Below are positions 1-8,800 of a stretch of 64,000 nucleotides of DNA, piece after piece. Source of the DNA: Planctomycetota bacterium (GTDB lineage Bacteria; Planctomycetota; SZUA-567; H5-PLA8); the NCBI GenBank assembly GCA_015075375.1, contig JABTUM010000001.1, positions 1,731,201-1,795,200 on the forward strand, given 5' to 3'. The stretch's first letter is position 1. Every line of letters starts with the position of its first letter. The position numbers and the translations under genes were made by a program. The notes beneath the pieces are model-generated. The model made no database searches and was not told where the DNA came from. It worked only from the letters and a program-made list of their open reading frames with translations.

Positions 1-320
1 ATCCCGCAGGTCTTGATCCAGCCTTCCGGGATCTCCAGGTAGCCGATGGTCTCGCCCATGCTGGCTTGGCCCTTCTTCATCACCACGTGGCCGGATTTCG
101 GTTCCTTATCTTCGATCGACTCGTAGTTCTCGCATTCCACCACGACCTTCACCGCCGACTGAACCACGATGCCGCCCTGTCCAGTGGGCTGAGGCTGGAC
201 CGCCGAGGGACCTCCCGGAGTTGCCGGAACACCGGGCGGTGGAGTCTGTTTACCTCGACCCAACACCACCACCATGACTACGAGAGCCAAAACAATCCCT
301 AAGGCCGCTACTCCACGCAT
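1..320 (-). CDS. N-terminal part of a membrane-anchored protein (runs off the window)
   Basis: An open frame on the minus strand starts with ATG at 320 and runs off the left edge, giving about 106 residues with no stop. Residues 1-22 (MRGVAALGIVLALVVMVVVL) form one hydrophobic anchor or signal sequence, followed by a Pro/Gly/Gln-rich linker (to about residue 50) and the beginning of a globular domain with VVVECENYESI and GYLEIPEGW. The product is therefore expected at or outside the membrane. I do not recognise the domain; the short ECENYESI stretch is reminiscent of carbohydrate-binding modules, but this is not enough for a call. Function unknown. Confidence 0.6.
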   Translation of the reverse strand, partial: MRGVAALGIVLALVVMVVVLGRGKQTPPPGVPATPGGPSAVQPQPTGQGGIVVQSAVKVVVECENYESIEDKEPKSGHVVMKKGQASMGETIGYLEIPEGWIKTCG

Positions 321-745
321 GGGTATTCCCTTTGCCGAAAGACTCGATTCAATTCCGCGAAAGCGCCACCCACAAGCCGCGACCTCACACCGTTAACCTA
401 CCCGATTAACCGAAATAAGCGCATTTAAGTCACAACTTCTTTATACGTAAGCAGTTCAGCGAACTCCAGGTGCGCCTTCAAAGCCAGATTCCGCCATTAA
501 GTTCGAGGAACCTCCAACGGGAGATGTGTTTACCTCGTTGGGTTCGACGCACCTTTCGCCAGAAATCTTCTCAAGGTGCGTGCAGTTTTCACTTCTTGGG
601 AAACGACCTAACAGGAATCCACACTCAAAGAGGCCGGCAGCCCAATTTTGTTTAGATGAATATTTGGGTTCCAGTCTAAGATTTTTCGAGTGACAGGCCG
701 AACTACCCAGAGGTTTGGGACGTAATTGGCGCGAAGCTTAGGGGA
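321..745. other. Intergenic region between divergent genes
   Basis: About 425 bases with no convincing gene. It lies between the left-edge minus-strand gene and the structured leader of the pilin gene and must hold promoters for both. The stretch around 405-450 is AT-rich (ATAAGCGCATTTAAG, TTTATACG) and is the likeliest promoter area, but I cannot assign a -35/-10 pair with confidence. Confidence 0.3.
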
Positions 746-848
746 GATGGCAAAAAGCCATTTGACGGTAAGGCCTTCAGCGGCGAAACCTTCTCCCTTT
801 CCGCCAAGCTGATTAGGCAAAACGGTTGCCTGGGTAAGCCCCCAGGCC
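746..848 (+). ncRNA. Structured 5' leader, possible riboswitch
   Basis: Four hairpins can be drawn just before the pilin-like gene: ATGGC-AAAAA-GCCAT (747-761); CAGCGGCG (778-785) with CGCC-AA-GCTG (802-811); AGGCAA-AACGG-TTGCCT (815-831); and GCCTGGG-TAAGCC-CCCAGGC (828-847). The last two share GCCT at 828-831 and cannot form together, which is what an expression platform looks like. GGCAA at 749 could also pair with TTGCC at 826, and the strings GACGGTAAGGCC and GGTTGCC loosely recall the c-di-GMP-I (GEMM) aptamer, a class often found before pilin genes. The match to that consensus is poor, so the ligand is unknown. The pilin ribosome binding site follows at 861-865. Confidence 0.35.
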
Positions 849-872
849 TGACAAAGGCGAAGGAGCAAAGCC

Positions 873-1517
873 ATGAGGGACAGGACCGCACGGGGCTTTA
901 CCCTGGTCGAACTGCTGGTCGTGATCGCGATCATCGGGATTCTGGCCGGGTTGTTGTTGCCGGTGCTTGCTCGCGCGAAGGAACAGGCTCGCCGCGCGCA
1001 GTGCGCCAGCAACCTTTCGCAGATCGGCAAGGCCTGCAACATGTACGCCGACGTAGGCGCGCACATGGGCCGCTTCCCGAACAACGGTGGCGACCGGATC
1101 TCATCCATGGGGCAGCTCTTTAAGGGCTACGTCCAGGATGCGCGTGTCTTCCAGTGCCCGTCGAACCCGAAGGATATCTCCGGGTTCACGGATACGACCG
1201 ACGGCACGGTCAGCACCGCGACAAATGCCAACTCCGCGTACGGCTACGACGACCGCCATACCCAGAGTCACGGGATGGCCGGTGTTGCGGCCGACCACGG
1301 CACGCTCGACACAGGCGGCGTAGGTAACTCCTCCAACCACGGCACCAGCAACAGCGTCGGATTGGGTGAGAACTTCCTCCAGGGCGACGGGCACGTCGAA
1401 TGGCTGACTACGCCCGAACGCGACCTGGATGCCAACGGCACGCCCGACGATACCGACATCTACGATGTGGACGGTACCATCGGCGTGGACGAAGACTCGG
1501 ACTGCAAAGACGCCTAA
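873..1517 (+). CDS. Pilin-like (pseudopilin) protein with H-X9-DG type C-terminus
   Basis: A 214-residue protein with a class III signal: a short basic leader MRDRTARG followed by [20 protein letters not shown], in which prepilin peptidase is expected to cut after the Gly and methylate the Phe, with Glu at mature position 5. The hydrophobic helix is followed by a soluble domain ending in a GDGHVEW motif that resembles the H-X9-DG C-terminus common in PVC bacteria. Such proteins are exported by type II secretion/type IV pilus machinery; no other secretion gene is nearby. The C-terminal 30 residues are strongly acidic ([12 protein letters not shown] type repeats, possible calcium binding). AGGAG lies 7 bases before the ATG. 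A strong terminator follows the stop. Confidence 0.85.
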   Translation: MRDRTARGFTLVELLVVIAIIGILAGLLLPVLARAKEQARRAQCASNLSQIGKACNMYADVGAHMGRFPNNGGDRISSMGQLFKGYVQDARVFQCPSNPKDISGFTDTTDGTVSTATNANSAYGYDDRHTQSHGMAGVAADHGTLDTGGVGNSSNHGTSNSVGLGENFLQGDGHVEWLTTPERDLDANGTPDDTDIYDVDGTIGVDEDSDCKDA

Positions 1518-1540
1518 GCCTTACGGCCTTCCGGCCTGAA

Positions 1541-1574
1541 AAGCCCCTCCCGACCGGGAGGGGCTTTTTTTTTT
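1541..1574 (+). terminator. Intrinsic terminator of the pilin-like gene
   Basis: A perfect 11-bp stem AAGCCCCTCCC (1541-1551) with GGGAGGGGCTT (1556-1566), GACC loop, followed by ten T residues. It starts 24 bases after the stop codon. Confidence 0.95.
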
Positions 1575-1696
1575 GGCCTTACGCGGGTTCTTGGGCAAAC
1601 CGCGTTGCCACTCGCGGGCACTCCGTTAGGGTGCCTTTTGCTTTCGATAAACATTGCTCGTGAAGCGCACCGCTCGAAAGCCGTCCTTGGTACTGT

Positions 1697-3220
1697 ATGC
1701 GCACTCGCTTAACCCTGTTCCAAAGCCGCATCGCGCACGTGCTGCTGGCGCTCCCGGCCGTCATCGCCGCCGGTTGTGCGATGGACACCCAGATCGCCAC
1801 CGTTGTCCAGGCCGACGGCTCGGGCTCCCGTACGGTCCACCTGCAGCTGCGCGACCTCGAACGCACCAAGGAAGCCGAGACCTATCCCACCAAGCGTTTC
1901 GCCCTCCCCGCCGCTCCGGATTGGACCGTCGAGGACACCGGCGCCACCGCCCTGAAAGCGAATGCCAAGTGGGCACCGGGGCAGGCCGTCCCGTCGGGCT
2001 ACCGGCGCGAAGTTCCGGCGCTGGAACGGACCGCCGGCGCCGAAGTGCGGCTCGAGGTCCGCGATCATTTCGTCTGCACTTCCTACCGCTACCTCGAAAC
2101 GTACCGCGACGCGAATACGGCCGAAGAATTCCAGGAGACGCTGCTGGCCGAATACGACCGCTTCCAGCTTTGGATGTACCGGGAAGCCGAACGGGAACTG
2201 GCCGCGACTCACGAACTGGAAGCCATGAAGAAGTACCTGGAGAAGGATCTCCAGAAGCTCGTCGCCGATTCCGCCGAACGCCTGCCGAAGAGCGGCATCA
2301 TGTCGACGCTGGGCATCGTCGCCTTCCGCCTGGCCATGGGCGGCTTCCCGATCAAGAACGCGAATCAGCTCTTCGAAACCGATCCGCGCGACGTGATGCG
2401 CCTGCTGGCGCGGCATTGCCTCAACCGCACCCGCCTGAAGCCCGACCCAAAGCTCGAACGCGACGGCGCAGCCATTCGCCTCGCCCTGGAAAAGCTCGTC
2501 GGCGGCGATGTGGACGAACAGGAACTGGCCCATCAGGAGTTGCTCAAGCTCGGCCCGCTCGCGTTGCGCGCCGCGCAGACCGCGGCCAAGGAAGCGCACG
2601 GGAAGGATCCCGAAAGCGGAGCCGCCAAGCGTTTGGGCAAACTCGCGGCGGACCTTGAGGCCGCGCTGGAAGCGAAATTCGAAGCCCTCGCCAAGCGCCT
2701 CGCCGCCGAGCTGGAGGACTACTACCTCAAGCCTCCGGCAGCCGAAAAATCCGCGCGAGAGAAAACGCTCGCCCGCATGCTGGGCGGGCACATCGAAGCC
2801 AACTTCGCGTCGATCGAGTACTTTTTCCTCGTGCGCCTTCAGCTCCCCGGCGAATGGGCCTTCGTCGGCCCCAACGGGCACAAGCTGGAAGACGGGACCG
2901 TGCGCTGGAATTTCAGCGCCCTCGATTTCTTCCTCAAGGATTTCGCCTGCGAAGCGCGCTCGCGCGTCTGGAAGGACGAACCGCTCGCCAAACTCGGCGC
3001 GGCCCTGCACGGCCCCGGCGAAGCGCTGACCGTCCGCGAGCGCGAACAGCTCGACGAAGAACTCGCCAAGCATCCCGAAGCCGTGGTGAAAGAAGTCGTC
3101 GCCGCACTGCAAGCCTGCACAGAACAAGCCGGTCGCGCGCCGCTGGACGCGCTCGCCGTAAAGGATTCGCCCGCGGGGAAAGCAGCGCAAGAACTCGCTA
3201 AGGCGCTGGGAACAAAGTAG
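1697..3220 (+). CDS. Large hypothetical lipoprotein
   Basis: A 507-residue protein. The N-terminus has basic residues, a hydrophobic stretch and a lipobox VIAAGC with the candidate lipidated Cys at residue 27, so an outer-surface or periplasmic lipoprotein is expected. The rest is rich in Glu, Lys, Ala and Leu and probably largely helical (about residues 110-350), with a mixed segment around 370-410 (FVGPNGHKLEDGTVRWNFSA). I do not recognise a family. No obvious Shine-Dalgarno precedes the ATG at 1697, but the lipobox position supports this start. It is the only gene between the pilin terminator and the convergent tsaD block. Confidence 0.75.
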   Translation: MRTRLTLFQSRIAHVLLALPAVIAAGCAMDTQIATVVQADGSGSRTVHLQLRDLERTKEAETYPTKRFALPAAPDWTVEDTGATALKANAKWAPGQAVPSGYRREVPALERTAGAEVRLEVRDHFVCTSYRYLETYRDANTAEEFQETLLAEYDRFQLWMYREAERELAATHELEAMKKYLEKDLQKLVADSAERLPKSGIMSTLGIVAFRLAMGGFPIKNANQLFETDPRDVMRLLARHCLNRTRLKPDPKLERDGAAIRLALEKLVGGDVDEQELAHQELLKLGPLALRAAQTAAKEAHGKDPESGAAKRLGKLAADLEAALEAKFEALAKRLAAELEDYYLKPPAAEKSAREKTLARMLGGHIEANFASIEYFFLVRLQLPGEWAFVGPNGHKLEDGTVRWNFSALDFFLKDFACEARSRVWKDEPLAKLGAALHGPGEALTVREREQLDEELAKHPEAVVKEVVAALQACTEQAGRAPLDALAVKDSPAGKAAQELAKALGTK

Positions 3221-3260
3221 CGCACCGCTCCCGCGCAGGCCGCAAGCGGCGGACGTTTTA

Positions 3261-4313
3261 CTATTTACCTCTTACTTTTCGCCGCTTCGGCGTCGGATCG
3301 ACATCCAGCTCCCAGCCGTCCGCTTCGCCGCGCGCCAGCCGGTGATAAGCCAGCCCCGCGGTCATCGCGGCGTTGTCCGTGCACAGCGCAGGCGGCGGAA
3401 AAAAGACGCGCAGCTTCGGCTGCGCGGCCTCCGCGCGCGTTTGAAAAATCTCGCGCAGGCGTTTGTTGCACGCCACGCCGCCGCCTACGGCCGCCGCGTC
3501 CAACTTCAACCGCGCGCACGCGCTCAGCGTCTTCTCGACCAATATTTCGCACGCCGCTTCCTGGAACGAAGCCGCCATGTCCGCGCGCTGTGCCTCGCTC
3601 AGCGCCACCGGCTCCTTACCCTTGCCGCGCGCGCCGCCGTGGAGTTTGTAGTACACGGCCGTCTTGAGTCCGGAGAAGCTGAAGTCGAGCGTATCGCCGG
3701 GCTTCTCGTTGGGGCCGCAGCGCGGAAACTCGATCGCGTGCGCGTTCCCGGCGCTCGCGCAGCGCGCCAGCGCCGGCCCGCCGGGAAACGGAAGTCCCAG
3801 CAGCTTCGCCACCTTGTCGAACGCTTCGCCCGCCGCGTCGTCGCGCGTCTGCCCCGCCAGTTCCAGACTCCCCGGCGCGTCCACGCGATACAGGCACGTA
3901 TGCCCGCCGCTCACGATCAGCGAAACGTGCGGGTACACCTCGAACCCCGCCAGATGCGCGGCGTAGACGTGCGCTTCGATGTGATCGATGCCCAGGAGCG
4001 GCTTGTTCCAGGCCAGCGCCAGGCCCTTGGCCGCGGCCACGCCCACCAGCAGCGCGCCCACCAGGCCCGGCCGGTTGACGACGGCCACCGCGTCGAGGTC
4101 CCGCGGCGAGCAGCCGGCCTGCGCGAGCGCCTCGTCGGCCAGCGCGGTGATCCGCTCGGCGTGCGCGCGCGCGGCGACTTCCGGAACCACGCCGCCGAAG
4201 GGGCGATGCAGATCGTGCTGCGTCGCGACCACGTTGCTCCGGATCGTCCGCCCGTCTTCGACGACCGCGGCGCCCGTCTCGTCGCAGGAACTTTCCAGAC
4301 CCAGCACCAGCAT
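3261..4313 (-). CDS. tsaD: tRNA N6-adenosine threonylcarbamoyltransferase TsaD
   Basis: A 350-residue protein of usual TsaD length, the subunit that transfers the threonylcarbamoyl group from TC-AMP to A37 of ANN-decoding tRNAs. Visible family signatures: LVLGLESSCDETGAAVV at the N-terminus, GGVVPEVAARAHAERI with the metal-binding His region, SGGHTCLY in the ASKHA nucleotide-binding fold, FSFSGLKTAV, the GGVACNKRLR segment and DNAAMTAGLAYHR near the C-terminus. It lies 24 bases downstream of the S41 protease gene on the same strand and is probably cotranscribed with it. TsaB and TsaE are not in the window. Confidence 0.97.
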   Translation of the reverse strand: MLVLGLESSCDETGAAVVEDGRTIRSNVVATQHDLHRPFGGVVPEVAARAHAERITALADEALAQAGCSPRDLDAVAVVNRPGLVGALLVGVAAAKGLALAWNKPLLGIDHIEAHVYAAHLAGFEVYPHVSLIVSGGHTCLYRVDAPGSLELAGQTRDDAAGEAFDKVAKLLGLPFPGGPALARCASAGNAHAIEFPRCGPNEKPGDTLDFSFSGLKTAVYYKLHGGARGKGKEPVALSEAQRADMAASFQEAACEILVEKTLSACARLKLDAAAVGGGVACNKRLREIFQTRAEAAQPKLRVFFPPPALCTDNAAMTAGLAYHRLARGEADGWELDVDPTPKRRKVRGK

Positions 4314-4337
4314 GAGCGAACTCTTTCGTATGCGCGG

Positions 4338-5687
4338 TTACTTCGGCTTCATCTGTTCGAGCAGCACCGTTACGGCCTTTTCGAGCTGCGTATCGTGAAA
4401 CGGCTTTTCGGCCGGCGCTTCGGCGCCCGGCGGCAGGGCCGGCACCGCCGGCGCTTCGCCGCCGTTGCGCCGCGGATCGTTATTCTCCAGCCGCCGCTTG
4501 CGCCGCCCCAGCAGCAGCCCGCGCAATTCTTCGTCCCCGAACTTCTCCTCATAATCCGGCTTGATGCCTTTCCCGTCGATGCTTTCGCCGGACGGCGTGT
4601 AATACTTCCCCGTCGTCAGCTTCAACGCGCCTTCGCCCAGCGCGCCCAGTTCCACCGGCACGATCGTCTGCACCGAGCCCTTGCCGAACGACTTCTCGCC
4701 CACCAGCACCGCCCGGCCGCGGTCTTTCATGCAGCCCGCGACGATCTCCGATGCCGACGCGCTGCGCCCGTCGATCAGCACCGCGAGCGGATAAGCCGGG
4801 TGCGTGCCTTCGCCGCGCGCGAAAAAAACCTCCTCTTCCGTCGCGCCGTCGCGGTCGGCACGCGCGCGCGTGCTGACCAGCTTCCCATCGGCCAGGAACA
4901 GATCGCAGACGTCGATGGCGCTGGTAAGCAGCCCGCCCGGATTCTGGCGCAAATCGAGGATCAGCGCCTGCATCCCCTGCGCCTCCATGCGCCGGATCGC
5001 CGCATCGAGGTCCGCCGCCGACTCTTCCTGGAACTGGATCAACTGAACGTAGCCGATCTTCGACGCTTCCGCCGGCACGCGCGCAGCGAAGGCTTCCGGC
5101 GCTCCCAGCAAGCCCCACTCCTGCACCGACTGCACTTTGATGATGTCGCGCACGACCTTGAAATCGACCGGCTGCTCCACCCCTTCGCGCCCGATGCTCA
5201 AGACCACCGTGCTCTTTGGCGGCCCGCGCAACAGCCGGCTCGCATCGGCCAGATCCATGTTCTCGGTGCTCGTCCCGTCGATGGCCAGGATGCGGTCCTG
5301 CGGCAGCAGCCCCGCCTTGAAGGCCGGCGTATCGGCCAGCGGCGTGACGATCGTCAGCCCGTGCTCCTCGTCGTCGACGATCTCGATGCCCAGACCGCCG
5401 AAATGCCCGCTCGTCGAACTCTTCTCCGACTCGTACCGCTCCGGCGGCCAGAAGACCGTATGCCGGTCCAGCGCCGAAGCCATCCCTTCCAGCGCGCCGT
5501 AGAAGAGCTTCTTGCGGTCCACTTCGTCGACGTAGCGGTCGTCGATCAACCGCCGCAGTTCGCGGTACGCGTCCTGCTCCTGCGCGAGCCCCAGCGCCTC
5601 CGCGCGGTTGAACCACGCTTCGCCGCGCAACGCCAGCGCCATCAGGAATGCGCAGAGCACCAGCCAGACCAGCGTGCGGCGAGACAT
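4338..5687 (-). CDS. S41 family carboxy-terminal processing protease (CtpA/Prc type)
   Basis: A 449-residue exported protease. Order of parts: N-terminal signal/anchor (VWLVLCAFLMALAL, residues 7-20), a helical pre-domain containing LEGMASALDRHTVF, a PDZ domain at about 95-180 (FGGLGIEIV ... DRILAIDGTST), then the S41 core with LDLRQNPGG, the nucleophile Ser in SASASEIVAGC and the general-base Lys in GEKSFGKGSVQT. These proteases cut at C-terminal tails of periplasmic or secreted proteins. The C-terminal 60 residues are charged and Pro-rich and outside the usual core. The gene is upstream of tsaD in the same operon. Confidence 0.93.
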   Translation of the reverse strand: MSRRTLVWLVLCAFLMALALRGEAWFNRAEALGLAQEQDAYRELRRLIDDRYVDEVDRKKLFYGALEGMASALDRHTVFWPPERYESEKSSTSGHFGGLGIEIVDDEEHGLTIVTPLADTPAFKAGLLPQDRILAIDGTSTENMDLADASRLLRGPPKSTVVLSIGREGVEQPVDFKVVRDIIKVQSVQEWGLLGAPEAFAARVPAEASKIGYVQLIQFQEESAADLDAAIRRMEAQGMQALILDLRQNPGGLLTSAIDVCDLFLADGKLVSTRARADRDGATEEEVFFARGEGTHPAYPLAVLIDGRSASASEIVAGCMKDRGRAVLVGEKSFGKGSVQTIVPVELGALGEGALKLTTGKYYTPSGESIDGKGIKPDYEEKFGDEELRGLLLGRRKRRLENNDPRRNGGEAPAVPALPPGAEAPAEKPFHDTQLEKAVTVLLEQMKPK

Positions 5688-5861
5688 GCGGACTCCTCAG
5701 GACGCCCTGCAGAACGGGCCGGGCCGGCACGAGCCAGGAACAATCAAAATTAGAAATTAAAAGTCCGAAATGAAAAGCGAATCGGCGCAAAATCCAGCCC
5801 GCGTCAGCCGCCTCTTCTCCTGTCCTTCGAAACGGCTCCTCCCCGCGGCGGCAGGCGGCGC

Positions 5862-8800
5862 TTACTGTTCGAGCGCGCCCTTCGAACCCGGCTCCACCGG
5901 CATCTGCTGCAGGCGGAACAGCGCGTAGGGCCACTGGCGCGCTTCCTTGGCTTTTCCTGCGGCGGCCTCGAAGGCCGCGGCCGCGCCCGGCAACTGCTGG
6001 TCGCCCACCAGCCGCATCACCTTCAGCATCTCCCACTCGGTCTCGTTGAAGACCGAAGGTCCGCCCACGCGGCGAATCTCCTCGTCCAGCTCCTGCGGAC
6101 TGTAGCTGCCCGCCAGATAGCGCCCGGCGACGTGCGCCTCTTCGGGCAGGTCGGCGCTGTTCTCCAGCGCCAGGCCCAGATCGGTGGGGTTCCCGTTGCG
6201 TCCCAGTACGTCCAGCGCGCCCAGGCGCAGAGCCGCGCGCGAGCGCAGATCCGGATCGGCCTCGGGGTGCGCGCGCAGGTCGCGCCACGCCGTCGCCGCG
6301 CGTTCGACGAAGCCGCCCGCCAGCAGCAGGTCCGCGCGGTGCAGCCGCCACGCGCGCCCGTCCGCCGACTCCAGCGCCAACTGCTCGATGACGCCTTCGT
6401 CCATCGCCACCACGGCCTTCTCGCGTTCCGCCGACGGCATCGTTTCCATCGCCAGCACCGCCCGCAGCCGCAGCGCCGCGCGCTGCGCCGGGAAGAGCCA
6501 CCACGCCTTCGCGCAGAAGACCAGCGCGGGCTGATACTGTTCCTTCCTAAGCAGTTCCTCCGAAACCTTCGCCGCCAGCGTGCCCAGTTCCGCCGTCGGA
6601 TAGGCCTGCTGGACCTTGAGCAACTGCGGATGCCGCTCGCCGGCGTACGCGGCCGCCTTGGCCGCCAGCGCGTAGGCCGCACGCGAAACGTCGGCGTGCT
6701 CCGCCGCCACCTGCGTCCGGCAGTACGTCAACAGGCCCAGCGCCGCGTCGAAAGCGTCGGGCGCTTCGCTGGCCGCCAGCGTCTGCACGGCCTTGGCGAA
6801 GACCACCGCCAGCCCCGCGTCGCTCCAGGCCTGGTGCAGCGTGCGTACTTCCACCGGCCGGCCCCCGTCCACCAGCGCCAGCCCGTACGCGCGCACGCCC
6901 GCCGCCAGCTTCTGCCCTTCGGGCTGCAGCGGCGTGACCACGCCGCGCGCCACCGTCAGGATCCGCAGCAGCGGCTCGCGCTCGTGCTGGACCAGTTCGG
7001 CCGCGCGCTCGGCCAGCACCACGCCGAGACGGTCCACCAAAAGCGGGCGCGGGAGCAGATCGAGCGTGCCGCGCGCCGTATCGAAGCGCGCGTCGCGCAA
7101 GGCGTTGGCGAGCAGTTCGGCGCCGGCCTGTTCGAGCGGCTTGTTGTCCGTCTCGTCGCGGAAGTTCAGTGCCGCGTATTGCAGCGTCTCGAAAGCTTCC
7201 GGATGCCGCCCTTGCAGCGTCAGGCGGTGCACGATGCCCAGGAACGCCGGGCGCAGCGCACCGGCGGGGAACGACTGATGCAGCGCCACCAGGTCCTTCA
7301 CGCGGTCGGCCGCGGCCAGTTGCAGGCCCAGCTTTCCGGCCAGTGCGCCCAGCCGCCGCGAGCCCGGCTCCAAGCCCATCAGCTTGAACAGCCCCAGCGC
7401 CAGGTCGGCCGTCTCCTTCTTTTCTTCGCCGGCCAGCACCGCGCCGACCAGCGGCTGCATTTCCCAGCCGAACGGCTCCCCCAGCCCGCGCGCGCGCGGC
7501 GCGTGCCGCGCCAGCGCCTTGGCCAGCTCCGGCAGCCGCGCCAGCTCGGGCTCGGCGTTCACCCAGCTCCCTTCCCGCGTCGCGCGGATCAACCGGCGCA
7601 GGCGCACCTGACCTTCGATCCGCGCCGTCTCGTCGCCCGCCGGACAGCGCCGCAGCAAGTCCAGCGCATTGGCGTAATAGTGGTCCGCCGCGCGCCCGCC
7701 TTCGTGCCAGAGTTCCTGGACCAGCCCGAGGTAGTACAGCGCAAGCGCCGCGTCGGTCAGCTCGCGCGGCTCCGGCGCTTCCATCTCGCGCACCGTCTCG
7801 TAGATCATCTTGAGGTCGCCTTCGGCCTCGTTGTGATCGCCCTTGTAGAACTTGTCCAGCGTGTGCGTCAGCGAGTCGAGCTGCTGCGGGTACACCTTGC
7901 GCTGCACCACCGCTTCCAGCACCTCGAAATCCTTGGGCATGTCGCGAATCGTGAGCAGCGCGTTCTTGAACTTCCAGTGCGCCAGACCCAGATCCCAGAT
8001 CCAGAGCGTCTGCTTGTGCTTCTCGCCCGGCCAGACCAGCTCGAAGCTCAGTTCCAGCCCTTCCCGCGCGATGTTGACTTCGTAGATGCCGGCGCTCAGC
8101 GGCGGGCCGATCCGTTCGGCCTTCGCCTGCAGCGTCGCCGCCACGCCCGGCTGATTCGCCCGCAGATGCACATCCACCGGCGCGACGATCGCCAGCCGGC
8201 CCGACTGGATCTCCAGCAGGAACGGGATCTGGCTGTCGGTGCTGAAGAGCCCCACGCGCAGCGGATGCTCCAGCCCTTCCGGATCGAACTTCAGGCGCAG
8301 CTTGGCGCGGAAGTCCCCGATGATCGTCCGCGCGGCCGGGCTGACCAGGTTCTGCGGCGGGTAGACCGTGCGCGTGCCGCTCTCGGTCTTCTCCAGCATC
8401 TGCACGCGCGGGTGCTGGAACCCTTGCGCGTACTGCTCGGCGTCCTCGCGGTCCAGTTCGTCGCCGTCCGCGATGGGGAACCACCAGATCGGCTTCCACG
8501 TCGGCGGCTTGGTCTCCAGGCGGCTCTTCAATATCTCGAGCTGCTCCTCGCCCTGCTGCTGCGCCTGCCGCGCGCGCTGAATCTCCCACGTCGAGACGCC
8601 CACCGCGATCAGCACCGTCGCCACCGCGGTGAGGAACCACGAATTTTGCTTCACCAGGCGGCCCAGCGAGCGGAACATCCCCACCGGCCGCGCGCGGATC
8701 GCTTCCCCGCTGCGGAAGCGCTGGATGTCGTCGCGCAGTTCCTCCGACGAGGCGTAACGGTTGCGCGGGTCCTTCTCCAGGCACTTCATCACGATCGTCT

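Noticed and set aside
4549-6504. 651-codon minus-strand frame overlapping the S41 protease and kinase genes
   Set aside because: Gly/Arg/Ala-rich out-of-frame reading of two well-supported genes.
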